From Artemia franciscana (Eukaryota > Arthropoda > Branchiopoda > Anostraca > Artemiidae), in assembly GCF_032884065.1 (NCBI RefSeq), contig NC_088873.1, forward strand, positions 32,460,227-32,524,226: DNA of 64,000 nucleotides, read 5' to 3'. Shown here piece by piece: positions 1 to 12,877 of the stretch (positions are counted from its first letter, which is position 1; the number at the start of each line of letters is the position of its first letter). Below the pieces are notes generated by a model, which saw only the letters and a program-made list of their open reading frames with translations, made no database searches and was not told the origin of the DNA. A program made the translations under genes and the position numbers.

Positions 1-3000
1 TTTTTAAGATTGTATAATTTATATGTGATTTAATTCACGTGTATATGGGTATCATCAGCTGCACGAAACGCGTCAAGACAGTAATAGATTTCATGTCATC
101 TATGCTTATCCTTTGCTTAAGACTGTTGATACCCCGTAAGCCTGTCGTTGTTCAATATACGACGCTGCGTAGATATCTTCCGTACTTGAAAGAAAGTGAA
201 TTCTCCCAGGGAACAGGTCTGTCTCCCCTAATAATTTATCACTATTTATCGTGATTTTTTATTTTTACTCAAGAAAAAAAGATCTAGATCAGCAAATAAA
301 TCACTAGATTATTGAAGGAAGTCAATAAGTCAACCAAAAATCACTAAAATCTATTGATTTTTTAACTGGGTGGCAACCCTGCCTGGGAACAAGCTATCAT
401 CGAAAGCTGTTGAAAAATGACGATTTTGCTTAAAAAGACAGTTAAATTTTACGTCACTTTTGTAGGTGAGTTCGTCAAGTAAAGCTAGTGACACCACAGG
501 GACCTTCCAAAGGGACCAATTGCTCACATGATAGTCTCTTTGAGTAGGTTTTTAGTGTTTTTCTAGCATACATAGAACTAGAACTTTTTTAGGGACTGCC
601 CTTTCCTGAACTTCATTAGGAAAATTCTGCTCCATTTAATCGACAAAAACAAGGTTCCCAGTTTCTGATGATGTATGTTTCATTAAAACTGAATAACTCA
701 GTCTCTAGCTCAAAACGTAAGAAGTTAAATATTTCATCGACTGCTTTTGTACTAGACTTTTCGAAGTGAAAAGAATGTTTTTGTAGAGCCTGCAGTAGCC
801 TTCTTTCTTTTCTTTTCTTTAAAACAGTGGAAAATGTTTATTCACTTCAATAATTTTAAGCAAACACTAGTATGTCAATATTGAAGTAAATTAAATAATG
901 CAAGTAGCCATTAGTGTCAATTCACGATTTTCTTGGGGGGTGTATTTTTAATGACTAGGGGGCTGCAAATCTTTCAGTCTTTCAATTTTCAATGAAAATG
1001 CAAATAAAAGGCATTTGTCGATGAAAAAAAAATGTGTTTTCAAAATTTAGGAAGGAAGACAAAAAATTTTGGGAGGATAGGCAAAGAAATTAAGGGGGAA
1101 TTCAACCCCCCCCCCCGTACGCACATACAATCAGAGAGGACCAGAAAAGATGGCAGTGAAAAGTTTTAACATTCGAAAAGGCATGCTTTTTTTCTTTTGG
1201 TAAACACAAACTCAATTTTGGCCCCCGCTCCCGGGATAAACTGTGTAAGCGAGTCCCTCCTTTCACATCTCTTGAACTTGTTAGTGGGTGTCCTTGATTC
1301 TGTGTATTAATTAACCTTTAATATTGAAAGCCTATTTTTCAAGTTTATACTTAGAAGCAATGGGGTAACACCAAGTATTGGAAATTTCATATGATTTCCC
1401 CTAAAGTATGATAGGATTTCAGTCGCATCCAAAGGTTTTTTTTTTACCAAGAAAACAAAAGTTGTTTAGAGGAAAAATCAAACTTACAACCCGTTTTGTA
1501 ATTTTTCCAAAATTATGACATGATTCTGAATATTAGATTGTTAGGAGTTTATGCTGCAAAATTTGGGCAATGATGACGTAGTGTGAACTTTCCTAGATTT
1601 GAGCAGTTTTCAATTTTTCTTCAAGGTTTTGGACAGGATTCTTCTGCGACCAAACACAACATTAAAAGTATCATGTCAGTACACATAGAACGGAATCTTG
1701 TGCAAGAATATATAACTTGTGCAGAGTAACGTTTAGATTTTTTTTTAGTACCTTAGCTCATTTCTTGAGAAATAAGTGATATCTGCGTATATTTGTCATG
1801 GTTTTAGCAATTGCTGGAGCCTAGTAAACAGCGAACCACGAACCAGAACAGCCGAGATTTAATAAACGGATTCTAAATGAAACTAGAAACGAAATTTCAA
1901 AGAAACTGTCTACTGACAAATATTTTCCTTGTAACATTGTTTTGAAAATAATCAATAAAAAAAAGCTTGAAGTCCCTGAGAAATGACGCCAAATTAAACA
2001 AAAAATGAATTTTATTCAGATTGAAAGCTGGGAGGCCTGTATCCCTCCCCCTAGATCTTCTTCCCCCTCCCCCTATGTTTTAGAAATCCCTTTTTTGATA
2101 TCTTCATTGAAAAAAATGTTAAATTTGCCCCAAAAATACATTTGCCCCATCCCCCTAAATTTTCTTGAATTCACGTCACTAATTGTGTAATACGAAAGAT
2201 GTTTTTTTTTTCAATTAAAGAGCTGAAGGATAGAAGTTGCATGTCTTTTTTCTTATTTTTTTATGTTACTCTCTGTAACAAAATATAGGGATTGAACGGT
2301 CACAGAAAGCGATATGTTTCCCTTGTTCTTGACAAATGGTCTTATTTCTGACCTTGTTCTGACCTTGCCCTATGATGTGGACAGAATCTAGCTAGGCATC
2401 TAGTCTTCATGAAAATAATGTAAACTTGTTATCTTGAAAAAGTTATCACAATGGGACTCGAACCTTCGACCTCTGGAATAGCGACCTGGGGCTTTTACAT
2501 CTTCTTAACTACTTATTGTGGTCACATATTCTATTGTTTGATCATGTATATTGTTAAGCAGCTCCAAAGTTTCGAACAACGATTGCCAATAGTTCATCCA
2601 ATTAATATGGCCATGAATTTGCTAAATTTTAGTTCAGGATTAAATGGTTTCAATGCCTTAAAAAAAACATTCGAAAAACCACTTGCAATAACGTGGCTAT
2701 TATCTGACTTCAAAATGCGAACTGTAATACGTCTTATCTACTGGATGAAAACCAAAAAACATCCGGAATTGTTCTTTTACGGTAAGCAACGGCAAAGACT
2801 GCACTGTTTCTCTAATGAACACAAACAAGAAATCATGAAAAATGGGAAATTGTTCTAAAGATAGTGATTGAAATAAAACTTAAGCCAATATTTCGGCAAT
2901 ACGAACAATAGCCGTTCTTACGATATAGAAGAAAAAACTGAAACAAAGAAACCAATGTAAAATTTAACTCATGATCAAATTGTTCTTCGTAAGAACAAAA

Positions 3001-3682
3001 TAAAAAAAAAAAAAACTAACATCAAAAGGGTCTTGTGTTTCATCACTTCACGAATGGTGTGTAAACTGAGACAATCAAACTGAATTGGCTAAGTTTGTGT
3101 TAAAAATGATAGACCGCTTTCGAAAGCGGAATTTCACATTGCAATCCTTTCTGTTTGTGCCGCTGCTGATTTACAGCAAAGAATGAGCCAAAAATCTTTC
3201 TTGAGTTCAGGGGTGCCAATTCACAAAATTAGAGGGTGGATTTTTCCCCAATTTTTTATGGAAATACAATTATCTTATTTCTCTTATTTCAAAAGGTAGT
3301 TTCTCTTTTGTTCGTTTAACATCGTTTCCTATTGTAAATTGATTTTTATTGCATCAATGATTGGTAAAATATCATTTTTATTTAATTTTGTAAATAATTT
3401 CGCTAAGTGGATTTCGTAATCGTCACTGAATGATTATGAATAATTTAGTAAGATTATTTTTTGGCTCCATATGACGCATTGGAATGAAAGGATTGTCTAT
3501 TGTAAGGAAAAAGTTGTTCTGTTAATGATAATGTGCATGTAAATAATTTTTTGAACATTTTTAATTAAAATCGACCTGCAAGGATGAGTTATCATCCCGA
3601 CTCGAGATGCCACAGCTTTGCGCTTTATATTTTTATAATCCTACAGTTGGTTGGGGATGTCTCTTATTTGTCTTTCTTTTAG
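1..3682 (+). other. Non-coding stretch upstream of the helicase exon (probable intron)
   Basis: No exon of the helicase or of any other protein I recognise is visible here, although an upstream exon carrying the helicase motif VI (HRxGRxxR) would be expected before 3683. The intron is therefore probably longer than this 3.7 kb. The stretch holds G/C-run repeats of the kind seen across the window. These are about 904-1115 (starting near a GTGTCAATTCACGA motif and ending in a run of 13 C), about 2030-2180 (reverse orientation, ending CACGTCACTAATTG) and a fragment at about 3208-3260. A tRNA-like B-box lies on the minus strand at 2454-2464. The rest is plain A+T-rich sequence. The longest open frames (39-254, 2451-2858) show no family resemblance. 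Confidence 0.6.
2454..2464 (-). repeat. tRNA-like B-box, possible SINE remnant
   Basis: The minus strand reads GGTTCGAGTCC, a perfect RNA polymerase III B-box (GGTTCGANNCC) in a T-arm-like context (AGGTCGAAGGTTCGAGTCCC). No convincing A-box or full cloverleaf can be traced upstream on the minus strand, so this is not called as a tRNA gene. A decayed tRNA-derived SINE head is the likeliest explanation, since a clearer one occurs at 14561-14570. Confidence 0.4.
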
Positions 3683-3880
3683 GAGGTGCCAGATGAGCTA
3701 GTCGACATGTCATCACGGTTTAGTGCTGCTCAAGCTCGACGCAATGAAGAAAGGGGCCGGGAATTTGGTGATCGACCAAGACGTGGTCGTGGCAGAGGTG
3801 GACGAAGGGATGATTTTGGTGGTTTCGGTGGCGGTGGTTTTAGTGGTGGAGGGTTTGGAGGGAGAAGAGAAAGGTGGTAA
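3683..3880 (+). CDS. Last coding exon of a DEAD-box RNA helicase (DDX43/DDX53-like C-terminus)
   Basis: The exon follows a pyrimidine-rich acceptor (tctttcttttag) ending at 3682 and opens in frame with GAG GTG CCA GAT GAG, giving EVPDELVDMSSRFSAAQARR, then a short charged stretch and an Arg/Gly-rich tail (GRGRGGRR, then FGG/GGGF repeats) ending in RRERW and TAA at 3878-3880. The opening resembles the segment after the helicase core in DDX43/DDX53, where (I/V)PE(E/D)L is followed by a MAE(R/Q)-type helix. That assignment is from memory of the family and is moderate only. RGG tails bind RNA and are common in DEAD-box proteins. No catalytic motif is in this exon, so the helicase call depends on the tail; the core exons should lie to the left of the window. 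The gene converges on the minus-strand fzr gene. The minus-strand proline-rich frame over the same bases is a shadow. Confidence 0.6.
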   Translation, partial: EVPDELVDMSSRFSAAQARRNEERGREFGDRPRRGRGRGGRRDDFGGFGGGGFSGGGFGGRRERW

Positions 3881-5279
3881 AAAGAAACACTAAGGTAGCC
3901 CTTATAAGATATGTTCCAGAACTCAATTGTCATTAATTATAATTAATTATGTGTAATTATTTTCGTTGCATTTCAATGGATAACAGAATCATAAGCAATT
4001 TATACTATTGTAAGTGCAAAACGGATTACAATGCTAGTCTGTATGCATTGTAAGCATTTTAGGGACTAAATCTTTTTGTTATCTGCCATGTTAAGCTGAA
4101 GATAATAACAAATAATTATGACCGTTAATGATAATTGAATTATGAACACACCCATAGTCGACGCCAAAAATCTTTTTTACGGAAACGTATCTGAATTTTT
4201 GTATCCTTGTCACCTTTCCCGTGTTTTTGTACCTTATTTAAGGCTTTTTTTATATATAACCGATACATAAATGTATTACATTTTGTATGTTATTCTGTAT
4301 TACATTGCATTTTCTTTTTACAGTTCGTTTGTTCGTACAACGAAACGTAGTTCGTTTCGTTGTACGAGTTTGTTTGCTCCTAACTAGTTTCCTTCTATAT
4401 ATCCCGGGTCCTTTGCAGAATTGAAATTGAGTTTAGCCCATAATTCCCTGTTATCCTAAATAACTGATGAATAACTCAAGTTTTTGCTCACTTAAAAGTT
4501 TACATCAACGATTATGAATTCTATTGTCAATCATTGGTTTCTTTCCTTTTTTCCTTTATAGAGAGAGAACGGTTTATTAAAACAACTTTCGTAGTTGCCC
4601 ATTCTTCTTGTTGTGTGGCTAAACTAAACATCAAAATTTTAATATTTTGAACATGCATAAAATTTATTTTTGTAAAAACAGCTTGGTATTTATTTGCCAT
4701 CATAAGATAAATGATATTTTGTGAAATTGGTCCAGCTTTAAAAGTATTTCTTATACCTAAAAAAATTTATATATTTCACGCGTTCTGCATGAGGTGGCTA
4801 AGCTCCTCAAATTTTGACTGTACAACTGTCTGGAAAATAAGTACTAGTTTCAAGAAAAATATGGATTTACCATCGAAGTATGAACTATAAAATATGAACT
4901 TTGAAACTAATGAAGTCATAACCACTTCTCTAAGAGCTACATTTTCGTGGATGGTACTGATAAAATCAGGAGAGCCTAACGGCCAGAACCCTAAAAAATG
5001 TGAGAAAGGACAGTGCATGCTCATATGAAATCCTCGAAAGCCAAATATTTGTGCCTTCAAAATAATGATGAGGAAAGATCCTCCCCCTAACCCATTTCCT
5101 ATCATATTATTTTGCAGTTTAGGTCTCGGAAGCTCCAGTGTTGCCGACACCGGAGAGAATGTTCTGCCAGTCTTGTGTCATTTAAATGAACCGACAAAAT
5201 AAAATTTGGGGTTACTTCTTTATTTTTCAAAAAAAAAAAAAAACTTTCAAGCTTCACGTATCCAAAATAAAATTAGAAA

Positions 5280-5455
5280 AATACCTGTAAAAAACCTGAC
5301 GTAAGAAAAATTTTCACCTTATTGATCTGTTCTGTTGATTTAGCTTCTTTTTTTTTTTTTTTTTAATTAAAAATGGAACTTACCTGTAAAAGCACTGACA
5401 TAGGAAAAATTTTCACCTTTTTAATCTGTTCTGTTGATTAATCTTCCTTTTTTTT
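5280..5455. repeat. Local tandem duplication, period about 104 bp
   Basis: Two diverged copies share the order (TT)ACCTGTAAAA..., CTGAC, TAAGAAAAATTTTCACCTT, AATCTGTTCTGTTGATT, then a T-rich run. The first copy spans about 5280-5355 and the second about 5383-5455. The poly-T stretch at the junction suggests slippage or unequal exchange. Confidence 0.7.
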
Positions 5456-6326
5456 CTTCAAACCAACCACTTGTTCCTTGCGTACTTTCGTCTTACATAT
5501 CTGTTGTAGCTAAAGTCTAATCAGACCCTTAGATGTATCATAACATTTAAATTGATGTCCTTGTATGCTGGGAGTGTGTGTACAAGGGTTACGGTTATAC
5601 CATTATAAATGAAATGCCAAAATGATCCGTGGGTCGCTGATCCAAACTTAGCCAGAACATTACAAACAAAATTTAATTTAATTATAAACGAAAGAAGGGG
5701 TAACAGCAAAAAACACGTTCTGGCCGACCCCTTCCCCCTTTCCCCGGGCTGTCTAGAAATTAGTCAAGAAACAAGACAATTACAGCAATTTGTTTAATCC
5801 ACCAATAACTTACATCAGTATACAAAAAAAAAAACACTAAAAATTACTCCTCGGAGAAAAAAAAAAACAAATTACTATAGATTACTTCATCAATAAAGCA
5901 AGAGCCCCTTCACAACAATTCACGAGCACGATAAACATATAACTAGACTACCCAATGAGACTCGTATTCACAGCAAACTCAGCTAATTCTAAACGATAAA
6001 TTATTTGGTATAGAAGCCTTATAACGGAACATTTTTCCAGTTTTAAAACATATCTATTGGAGAAACAAATATGAAATTCAAATATTTATGGCTCGGTTCT
6101 CTCTAACTGATATGCTGTAAACTATTTTCACACATAAACAAAAATTCAATTTTTATACATAAAAAATATAGAGAATATGAAACAGCAAGATTTGTTAGGT
6201 GGGGCCAGTACGCTTGATTCTATTGGAGATAAAGGGACACATTTTTAGGATGGAGAGGAGTCATTTCCCCAAACGTTTGAATATGCATATGTACAGGGGA
6301 GATAGTCTGGAAAATCCGCACCTACC

Positions 6327-6509
6327 ATCAGGGCTGTATCCAGAATTTTGTTCAAGGAGGCTTATTTGTTGGGGGGCGGAGGGGGAGGATACAAAAAACT
6401 TTAAAAAAACGCATCAAAAGTTGTTTATGTGCATTTTTGATCTTTTTTGAGAGTCGGACGAACATTTCGGGGAGGGTGTTCAAACTTCCTCCCCCTAGAT
6501 ACGGCCTTG
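6327..6509 (-). mobile_element. hAT-like MITE, CAAGGCCGTATCC family, copy 1
   Basis: It starts CAGGGCTGTATCCAG and ends TAGATACGGCCTTG, so the ends are inverted repeats of each other. The interior carries the family's ordered blocks: a G run, AAAACGCATCAAAA, TTGTTTATGTGCATTTTTG, AGTCGGACGAACATTTCGG, then a C run. The 8 bp on either side (CCTACCAT and ACCACCAC) agree at 5 of 8 positions, a decayed duplication. Strand is given relative to the copy at 16434. Confidence 0.75.
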
Positions 6510-9500
6510 ACCACCACTGAAATCCCAAGATAAGTTTTTTCTATAATTGAATAAATTTGTCGTGCAATTCACATATTTTTGCATTGAGTCTGTCCCCTCC
6601 CCCAAAAACCTCTGCGAATGTGCCTAAGGTGATGTTTTCAGAATACTACTTTTGCAACCACTCATTAGCAAGGTTGAATAGGATACTTTCTATTAATAGA
6701 CAGAATTTAATATGCACACAGCCATTGTAAGAGATTAAAATAAATTTCATATTTGTCTCGAGTTACAACAAATACACTTGTTTTGGAGCCGTTTTGTTGT
6801 ACAGAAAGGTTTTGATTTACAGAAAACCATCAACAGCAAGGTTCTACAGCTGAATTTCTTTTTCTTATGAAAGGAATAAGACAATGATAAATTATTGCAA
6901 AACTGACTATGCTTCAGAAAATTGTATTAATATACAGATCTTCGTCACGCTATTTCCTCGAGGAAGGTGAACCAATTGATCAACAACGCAAATCTTGTTA
7001 TAATAATTGTGATAATTTTATAATTAATAATGATAGTGAAAATTACTTTGATAAGTGTGATAATTTATGTTGATAATTTTCACGGAAAATTTTACAAGAT
7101 ATTTTCTTAAAAGATAGGATTCATTTCGAGAATACCCACCCCCATCCAAGGCAGAGTACAAACTTCGAAAATTGGGGAGGGGAAGGGGCTGGTAAAACTT
7201 TTTAAGTTTACAATAAACCTCCGTCCCGAAAACAAATTCATCAGTTTCTAAAAAGTACTGTTTAAGAAAATACAGCAAAACGGCTCGAAATAAATATAGT
7301 AAAACAATAACAGAAGAAGCACACATGGAAAACATGTAAATAATGACGAACTTCTTATAAATAAACTTTTTAGCATCCCCCGAATGAGTTAGTAAACTCT
7401 ACTGTCTCCCCCAGATATATACAATGATGCCAAATTGTAACATATATTAAGATACACAAAAATTGATGTTAGAACCGCTAAGAGTCACCATGCATTAAGG
7501 GGTCCCCTTTTCTGTTTATATCTAAGGAAATCAGTCACCAGAAAGGAGTCAGTCTTCACAAAGTAGTGAGGAGTCGGACAGAAAAGGACTCTGAAAATCA
7601 GTATTCATTTAAGAAAAGAAGAAACGGATTCAAAATAAATGGAACATATCTTAGGAAGCAAATATGGAGGGAAAACTCTCAGAAAAATATTGACAATACT
7701 CATATATCAAAAACATTTTCGAATTTTAATCTTGAGAAGGCAGTCCTCGACATTAAGGCATTCCCCATAATAAAGACTGGCTTGTCTTTATTTTTTCTTT
7801 CTTCTTCGATCGCATCAAAGCATGTGTTTTAAATTTAGCCTATAATGAACATATTGTACACTTTATTTTTTTTAATGAACTTTTTTTCAGCAGAACGTAA
7901 AACAGTGCATGTACTAACAACAATTTAGCAACCAAAGATGTGGAATCTCCAATCTGCTATTATGAATAAAATTGATAAACATTAAGAACTTCAAAACGCT
8001 TCTTTATTATTCATTAAAGCCAATTGCCATATAGCCAGTTCTTAATTACACCAAAATAATTAGATAAAAAAATAAATCATTTCTTAAATGTCGATTAAAT
8101 ACTTTTTTTGTACAAAGCGAACCTTGATGTCATGTTGTTGTGTCATAATGGCTGATGTCATGGTTAAAAACCAAAAGGGATATCAGAAATCGTAAATTTG
8201 TGTGCAGGAATACGAAAATAAGTTTTTCGCAGAAACAGTTGTTTTTGAAGATTTAAACAATAAAAAATATGGTAGAATCCGAGAATGTAGCTAACAAGAT
8301 TCTGTTAGTAAGTCTATCAGCTAGAGAAGCTGAGGGTTTTATTGGCCCAGTTAATACTGGTCACTTCCAACTTCTATTGTTTATAAACATTTCTGCAATT
8401 ACGCACTGGAGGTAAATACTACTAGACGACTATACGGTTAAATCGTCAGATGCGTCTTTTGGTTTTGGACATCCCAACCCTTTTTGTAGTTTCTACAAGT
8501 TTTGACATACGTCAGTAATACTTTACAAAATAGTGCTTACCAATCACGTTCGTGATGGATAAGGGGAGGGGTTCTTCGAGCCTTATCCCTTCAAAATTTA
8601 TATATTTCAAGCATTTTCTAGTTTCATATACTTCTCATAGAATTATTTTTCAATATATAATTTTCAGGATTACTGCGTATGGGTGCATGCTGCCAACAAT
8701 TAATTCAAACTAGATTTTGGTACGAAACAAAAAACTAAATCTAAAAAAAAACTATAACGTTAATTTTTTAAAGGAACATGTTGAATTAATGCAGTAAAAC
8801 CAGCTCAAACTTTAAACTGACTTGATAGACTTGCAAAAAATCAAACACCAACCCTCTTCTCTAGCTTTAACTCCAATTCAAAATTATGCCACTTCGCTCT
8901 CACATTTGACCAGTTGGTACAATGCTCACGCAATTATTTAAACTTAAATATTTACTTGGAACACTTCTGTTTGTTTTAAAGTATTTTACCACCATTTCGT
9001 TGTTTTGTCAAATTTTACAAAAAAAATTATAAATAAGTTTTATCATACGATGTCGAGATAGAAAAACATGACACACAAGTTTATTTCATCAAAGAAAAAT
9101 TCATGGTATAAAAAACACGGTTATACTGCAGGGTTCGACTTAACAGGGTCAAATGGGAGCGATCCATTCAAGCCAGAATTGGCCTCATTCAAGCAGTATG
9201 TTTGTTCTACATTTATATGTTTGGAAGGTGGAAAACACGTTCTTTTCCTATTATTGAGCCGATTTCAATTTGGTACTGAAGGCAAAACAAGTAATATAAA
9301 GAAAAAACAAATCTAGGTAAAACTACTACAATCAACAACGAAATCATCGTTAGAAAAAAAAAGATGAAAAGATCACAATTTTGGCTCCAGAATCGGGGCG
9401 AGAGTCCATAAAAGATTATCTAATACTTGTAGTCAAATTTAGGATGCTCCTTGACTCCTAAAAAAAAGAAATATCATTAATAAAAATAATACACTTCTTT

Positions 9501-10266
9501 AGATTCATCGTTAAGAACCATTAAATGTTTAATTAACAGTGACAATTGAAAGAATTTTAATGATGCAAATTGTAATAACAGAACTAAGTACGTACTATAA
9601 AAAGAAAAATCTAGCAGAATATTCTTACTTGGGAAATAAAATAAATTTATTTCCCAATTAAAAAGAAGAGGTCAAGTATTATTCCTGCAAGGTTTTTATT
9701 TCTATTCTTTTTATTGTCAAACGGAAACCCAAATCTGGCTTCTTTCTTTATGAAGACATGGATTTATGTATTTAATTCTTATTCATTACATTAGCTACCG
9801 CGAAATCAGTTAGATAACAGAAGCTTTAAAAGATGGTTCAAGCTTAACTTTTATTTCTTTTACAAGTCATTTACAAGATTTTTTTTTAAGGTACAAAAAT
9901 CTTAAAAACTTCAAAAAGATAACAATATTTTGAAATCAGGCGCACTAAAAGGATTTTCTTTTCAATTCTTTACACGCTTAACACCCTCTAGAGATGCGGG
10001 GGAGGTGCCAATCAAAAAAAAAAATGATGAAAAACTTGGAAACACACTTAAGGGATTTTGAAAAGAACTTTTGACACATCAAGTATCTAAAAGTTGTAGT
10101 TTATTGGATATTTCAAACTAAGTGCGCAGAGAAAGGATGATGGCACTAATCTCCCCTATCACCATATTTTAACAATTTCCTCAGTAATTTTCTTGTGTTC
10201 ACACAAATAGGCGATTTTGGGCGTTTTTTTATTTAGTAGACAGCACTAAACTTCATAGTCCAAACC

Positions 10267-10351
10267 GCCGGGAAGTGCATCGGGGGATGGGGACCAGCCA
10301 ACATGTACTTTCATGCACCCTTCGCGTTTACCTTCCCCGTATTTCTGCAGG
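10267..10351 (+). repeat. Left half of an older repeat interrupted by the transposon
   Basis: The sequence from GCCGGGAAGTGCATC to TTTACCTTCCCCGTATTTCTGCAG aligns with 47107 onward (GCCAGGAAGTGAGAT to TTTACCTTCCCTAGCTTTCTCCAG). The right half resumes directly after the transposon at 12878 (CATTTAGAGCTAGGTCGACTC against CATTTACAGCTAGGTTGACTC), so the 47-kb copy acts as a paralogous empty site. Confidence 0.75.
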
Positions 10352-12877
10352 GGGGAGACTGGGGTAATGGCGGCCAGTGGGTAATGCCGGTCACCATGAT
10401 TTCTCGTAAAGTCGATAAAGCAGATTCATACCGATTGTATCTGCCATCTCAAGAAAGTTTATGGAAGTGCTAGTGGAGCGCTCGCCATCTTGCCAGTTTT
10501 AGTTTGTCTGTTGTGCGAGAAAGACTGTTTTTACGTTTCACCTTATAAGACAGACAATAGATTAATCCACTATCATCTCTTTCTGTTTACATTTCACGAA
10601 ACGAGACTTATCTCGCAATAACAAGGTAAGCCATATTGTTGTATCTTGTAGCATTTTATTAAGGTTTAAGCACTTATATTTTCATTTTTAGCCGATAAAA
10701 TAATGACCATGCGGTTGGGGTAATGGTGGTCACCACACTTGGGGTAACAGCAGTCGCGACCGGCATTGCCCCATTAGTGCCAATATTTTTCATATATTTT
10801 TTTTTCTATATTTCAGAGACCGAGAAAATAAATATAGAAAACATATACAGATAAATGGACTGCCGAGGACTTAAGGAAAGCAAAAACAGCCATTACTAGA
10901 GGATTATCGATTCGCAAATCTGCAGATCAGTTCAAAATACCATTCAGCCCGTTGCAAGAACGAATGAAGAGTGGGATTGATTCTGATCCAAGCTTAGGCA
11001 GGGAGTGTGTCTTCCCTCCACACGAAGCAGCTCTAGCTGACCACGTAAAAACTTTATCGAAGATTTTCTACGGCATCACTGCACTAAAATTACGGAAAAT
11101 GCATTTCAATATGCAGAAAAAACCAGTTAAGTCATAGATTCGATCAAGAAACAAAAATGGCTGGCCTGGATTGGATGTAGGAGTTCATGGACAGAAACAA
11201 AATTAGTGTGCGCAAACCCGAAGCCACTAGCATCGGAAGAGCCATGGGGTTTAAGAAAGAGGAAGTACTGTGCAGGACCCTGGTCTAATACTGGCAGAAC
11301 GGGGCCAAAAGCGTGTTGGTCTTATTACAATTTGGGAAAGGAGCAAAAACATTACAGTTGTGTGTCCAATGAGTTCGGGAGGGCTTTATGCTTGACCAAT
11401 GTTCATTTTTCCTTGATCTCGTATGTCCCCGCTCTTAGAAAAAAACGGACCACCTGGATCAGTTTACTCATGCTCTAAGACAGGCTGGATCAATGAAGAA
11501 CTGCTCGTTATTTGGTTAAAACACTTTGCTCAGTTTATTCATGCTAGTAATAACAACAAAATGCTTTTTATTCTGGGCAACCATTCCACTCATTGCTCAG
11601 GTGAAGCTTATGATATTTGTGGGGAGAAAGGGAATGTTATCGTGTCGCTGCCACCCCATACATCACATAGGCTTCAGCCTCTGAATGTAATATTTTACTC
11701 ACCCTTGAAGGCTCATGAAAACCATGAAAATAGTAAAATTTACCCCTTACGATGTAGCAGAGCTATTCAATAAGTCCTATTTACCAGTTGCTACGATTGC
11801 AAAAGCAACAAGCGGGTTCAAAAACACTGGGATCCATCCTCTTAATCAAGGAGTTTTCAAAGATGAGCATTTTTTGGTAGAGGACATCCTCCAGAAGAAT
11901 CAAGAGTTAACGCCTGATTGTGTGGAAGATTACTTGAAAGCTAATTCAAATGAAGTCATCACAAAAGTAGACCAATACGAAGTCATGACTGAACAAAACT
12001 TAGAATCCTCGGCCTAACTTGAAAAAGTTTATATTCAGCCTAACACAGAAATTGATGTGTCTGTGCAAGAGATTTCTCCTCTACCTGGATGCAGTAGTTG
12101 GGCTGATGAACCAAGAAAAGGAGCGAGACAAATGCAACATTCTCAGATCTTGACTTCAACAGCGATGAAAATCCTGCTTTAAGAAAAAAGAGAGCGAATC
12201 GATTGATGAGGAAAACGTTTGTGAAGACGAATAAAAAAGTGAGCTTTATTTGAGAAAAAGGGTAAAGAAATTTATTTCTATTGCGAAGACGCATAGAAAG
12301 ATAGAGAGGTATGGTATCGGTCCACCTCTTGTGCATTATGGGCACATCAAGAATGTTCTGGATGGGACAGTCCTGACGCGTGTTTATGTGACATGTGCTC
12401 CAGAAAGTGAAATTGACTTAAAGTTCTTAAAGCTCATGAGTGCGCTTAAATTTTGTAAGCCATTTTTTGTATGGAAAGATGTTTTTTCAAGTGTTTGGCT
12501 TCTAATTATGTCCACGCTTTCAATTATATTTTTGTAATTTCCTAAGTACGGAATTATGTAACAATAAAAATATAACGATTTAAGTTTAACATGTTTGTGT
12601 CTTTGAAATTTCTCATATTTCTTAATTTACCGCCATTTAGTAGAACATGACATTAGCGACTGCCATTACCCTATGATAGGGGGTAATACCGGTCAAAGCT
12701 GATTTTGCAAAATCATTCATAATACCAATAGGTAAGCTTGTCTAAGGCTCAATTTGAGTATACAATAGGTAAAATATACCATGTCAGCGATTTAACATTA
12801 TTTCGTTTGAATTTTAGGTTTATGCTATTTTTTATTCTCATTTTACCTTAGGTGAACGCCATTACCCCAGTCTCCCC
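10352..12877 (+). mobile_element. Decayed pogo/Tigger-like DNA transposon (Tc1/mariner superfamily)
   Basis: The element is bounded by perfect 21-bp terminal inverted repeats at 10352-10372 and 12857-12877, beginning GGGGAGACTGGGGTAATGG. Related GGGGTAATGxCGGTC motifs occur inside both ends (about 10378-10393, 10717-10775, 12678-12695). The inside carries a broken transposase in the + direction. Pogo elements normally insert at TA. TA is present just after the right end (12878-12879) but not before the left end, where the boundary lies in a run of G. Comparison with the paralogous empty site at 47 kb places both boundaries. The element is non-functional as it stands. Confidence 0.85.
10856..12016 (+). 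pseudogene. Transposase pseudogene, pogo/Tigger/jerky-type (HTH plus DDE domain)
   Basis: An N-terminal helix-turn-helix segment (WTAEDLRKAKTAITRGLSIR, then LGRECVFPPHE and a YGITALKLRKM helix) runs to a stop at 11135-11137. The reading then continues in a shifted frame, with another stop, through a second DNA-binding segment (KMAGLDW, then ISVRKPEATSIGRAMGFKKE). The DDE domain is readable from about 11423 (NGPPGSVYSCSKTGWINEEL, then NHSTHCSGEAYDI and LPPHTSHRLQPLNV). The C-terminal part (DVAELFNKSYLPVATIAKA, GFKNTGIHPLNQ) runs to 12016. At least two frameshifts and one nonsense change break it. In the family the residue before NHS is the catalytic Asp and LQPLD carries the third acidic residue; here they read Gly and Asn. 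Confidence 0.85.

Larger units (their letters stand above)
3881..10351. other. 3' flank of the helicase gene and intergenic sequence
   Basis: No coding sequence recognised. It contains the presumed helicase 3' UTR at the left, a local tandem duplication (about 5280-5455), one hAT-like MITE (6327-6509) and scattered A/T runs. The 3' part (about 10267-10350) belongs to an older repeat that was split by the transposon at 10352 and has a counterpart at 47107-47245. I searched the minus strand here for a terminal fzr exon encoding the Leu-Asn-Leu-Phe...Ile-Arg tail and found no convincing match. Open frames at 4776-5150, 7024-7335 and 7566-7832 have no recognisable motif. Confidence 0.6.

Noticed and set aside
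2444..2520. Possible tRNA gene on the minus strand
   Set aside because: Only the B-box and T-arm-like context are present; no acceptor stem or A-box pairing could be drawn.
3730..3933. Proline-rich minus-strand frame (67 codons)
   Set aside because: Antisense shadow of the glycine/arginine-rich helicase exon.
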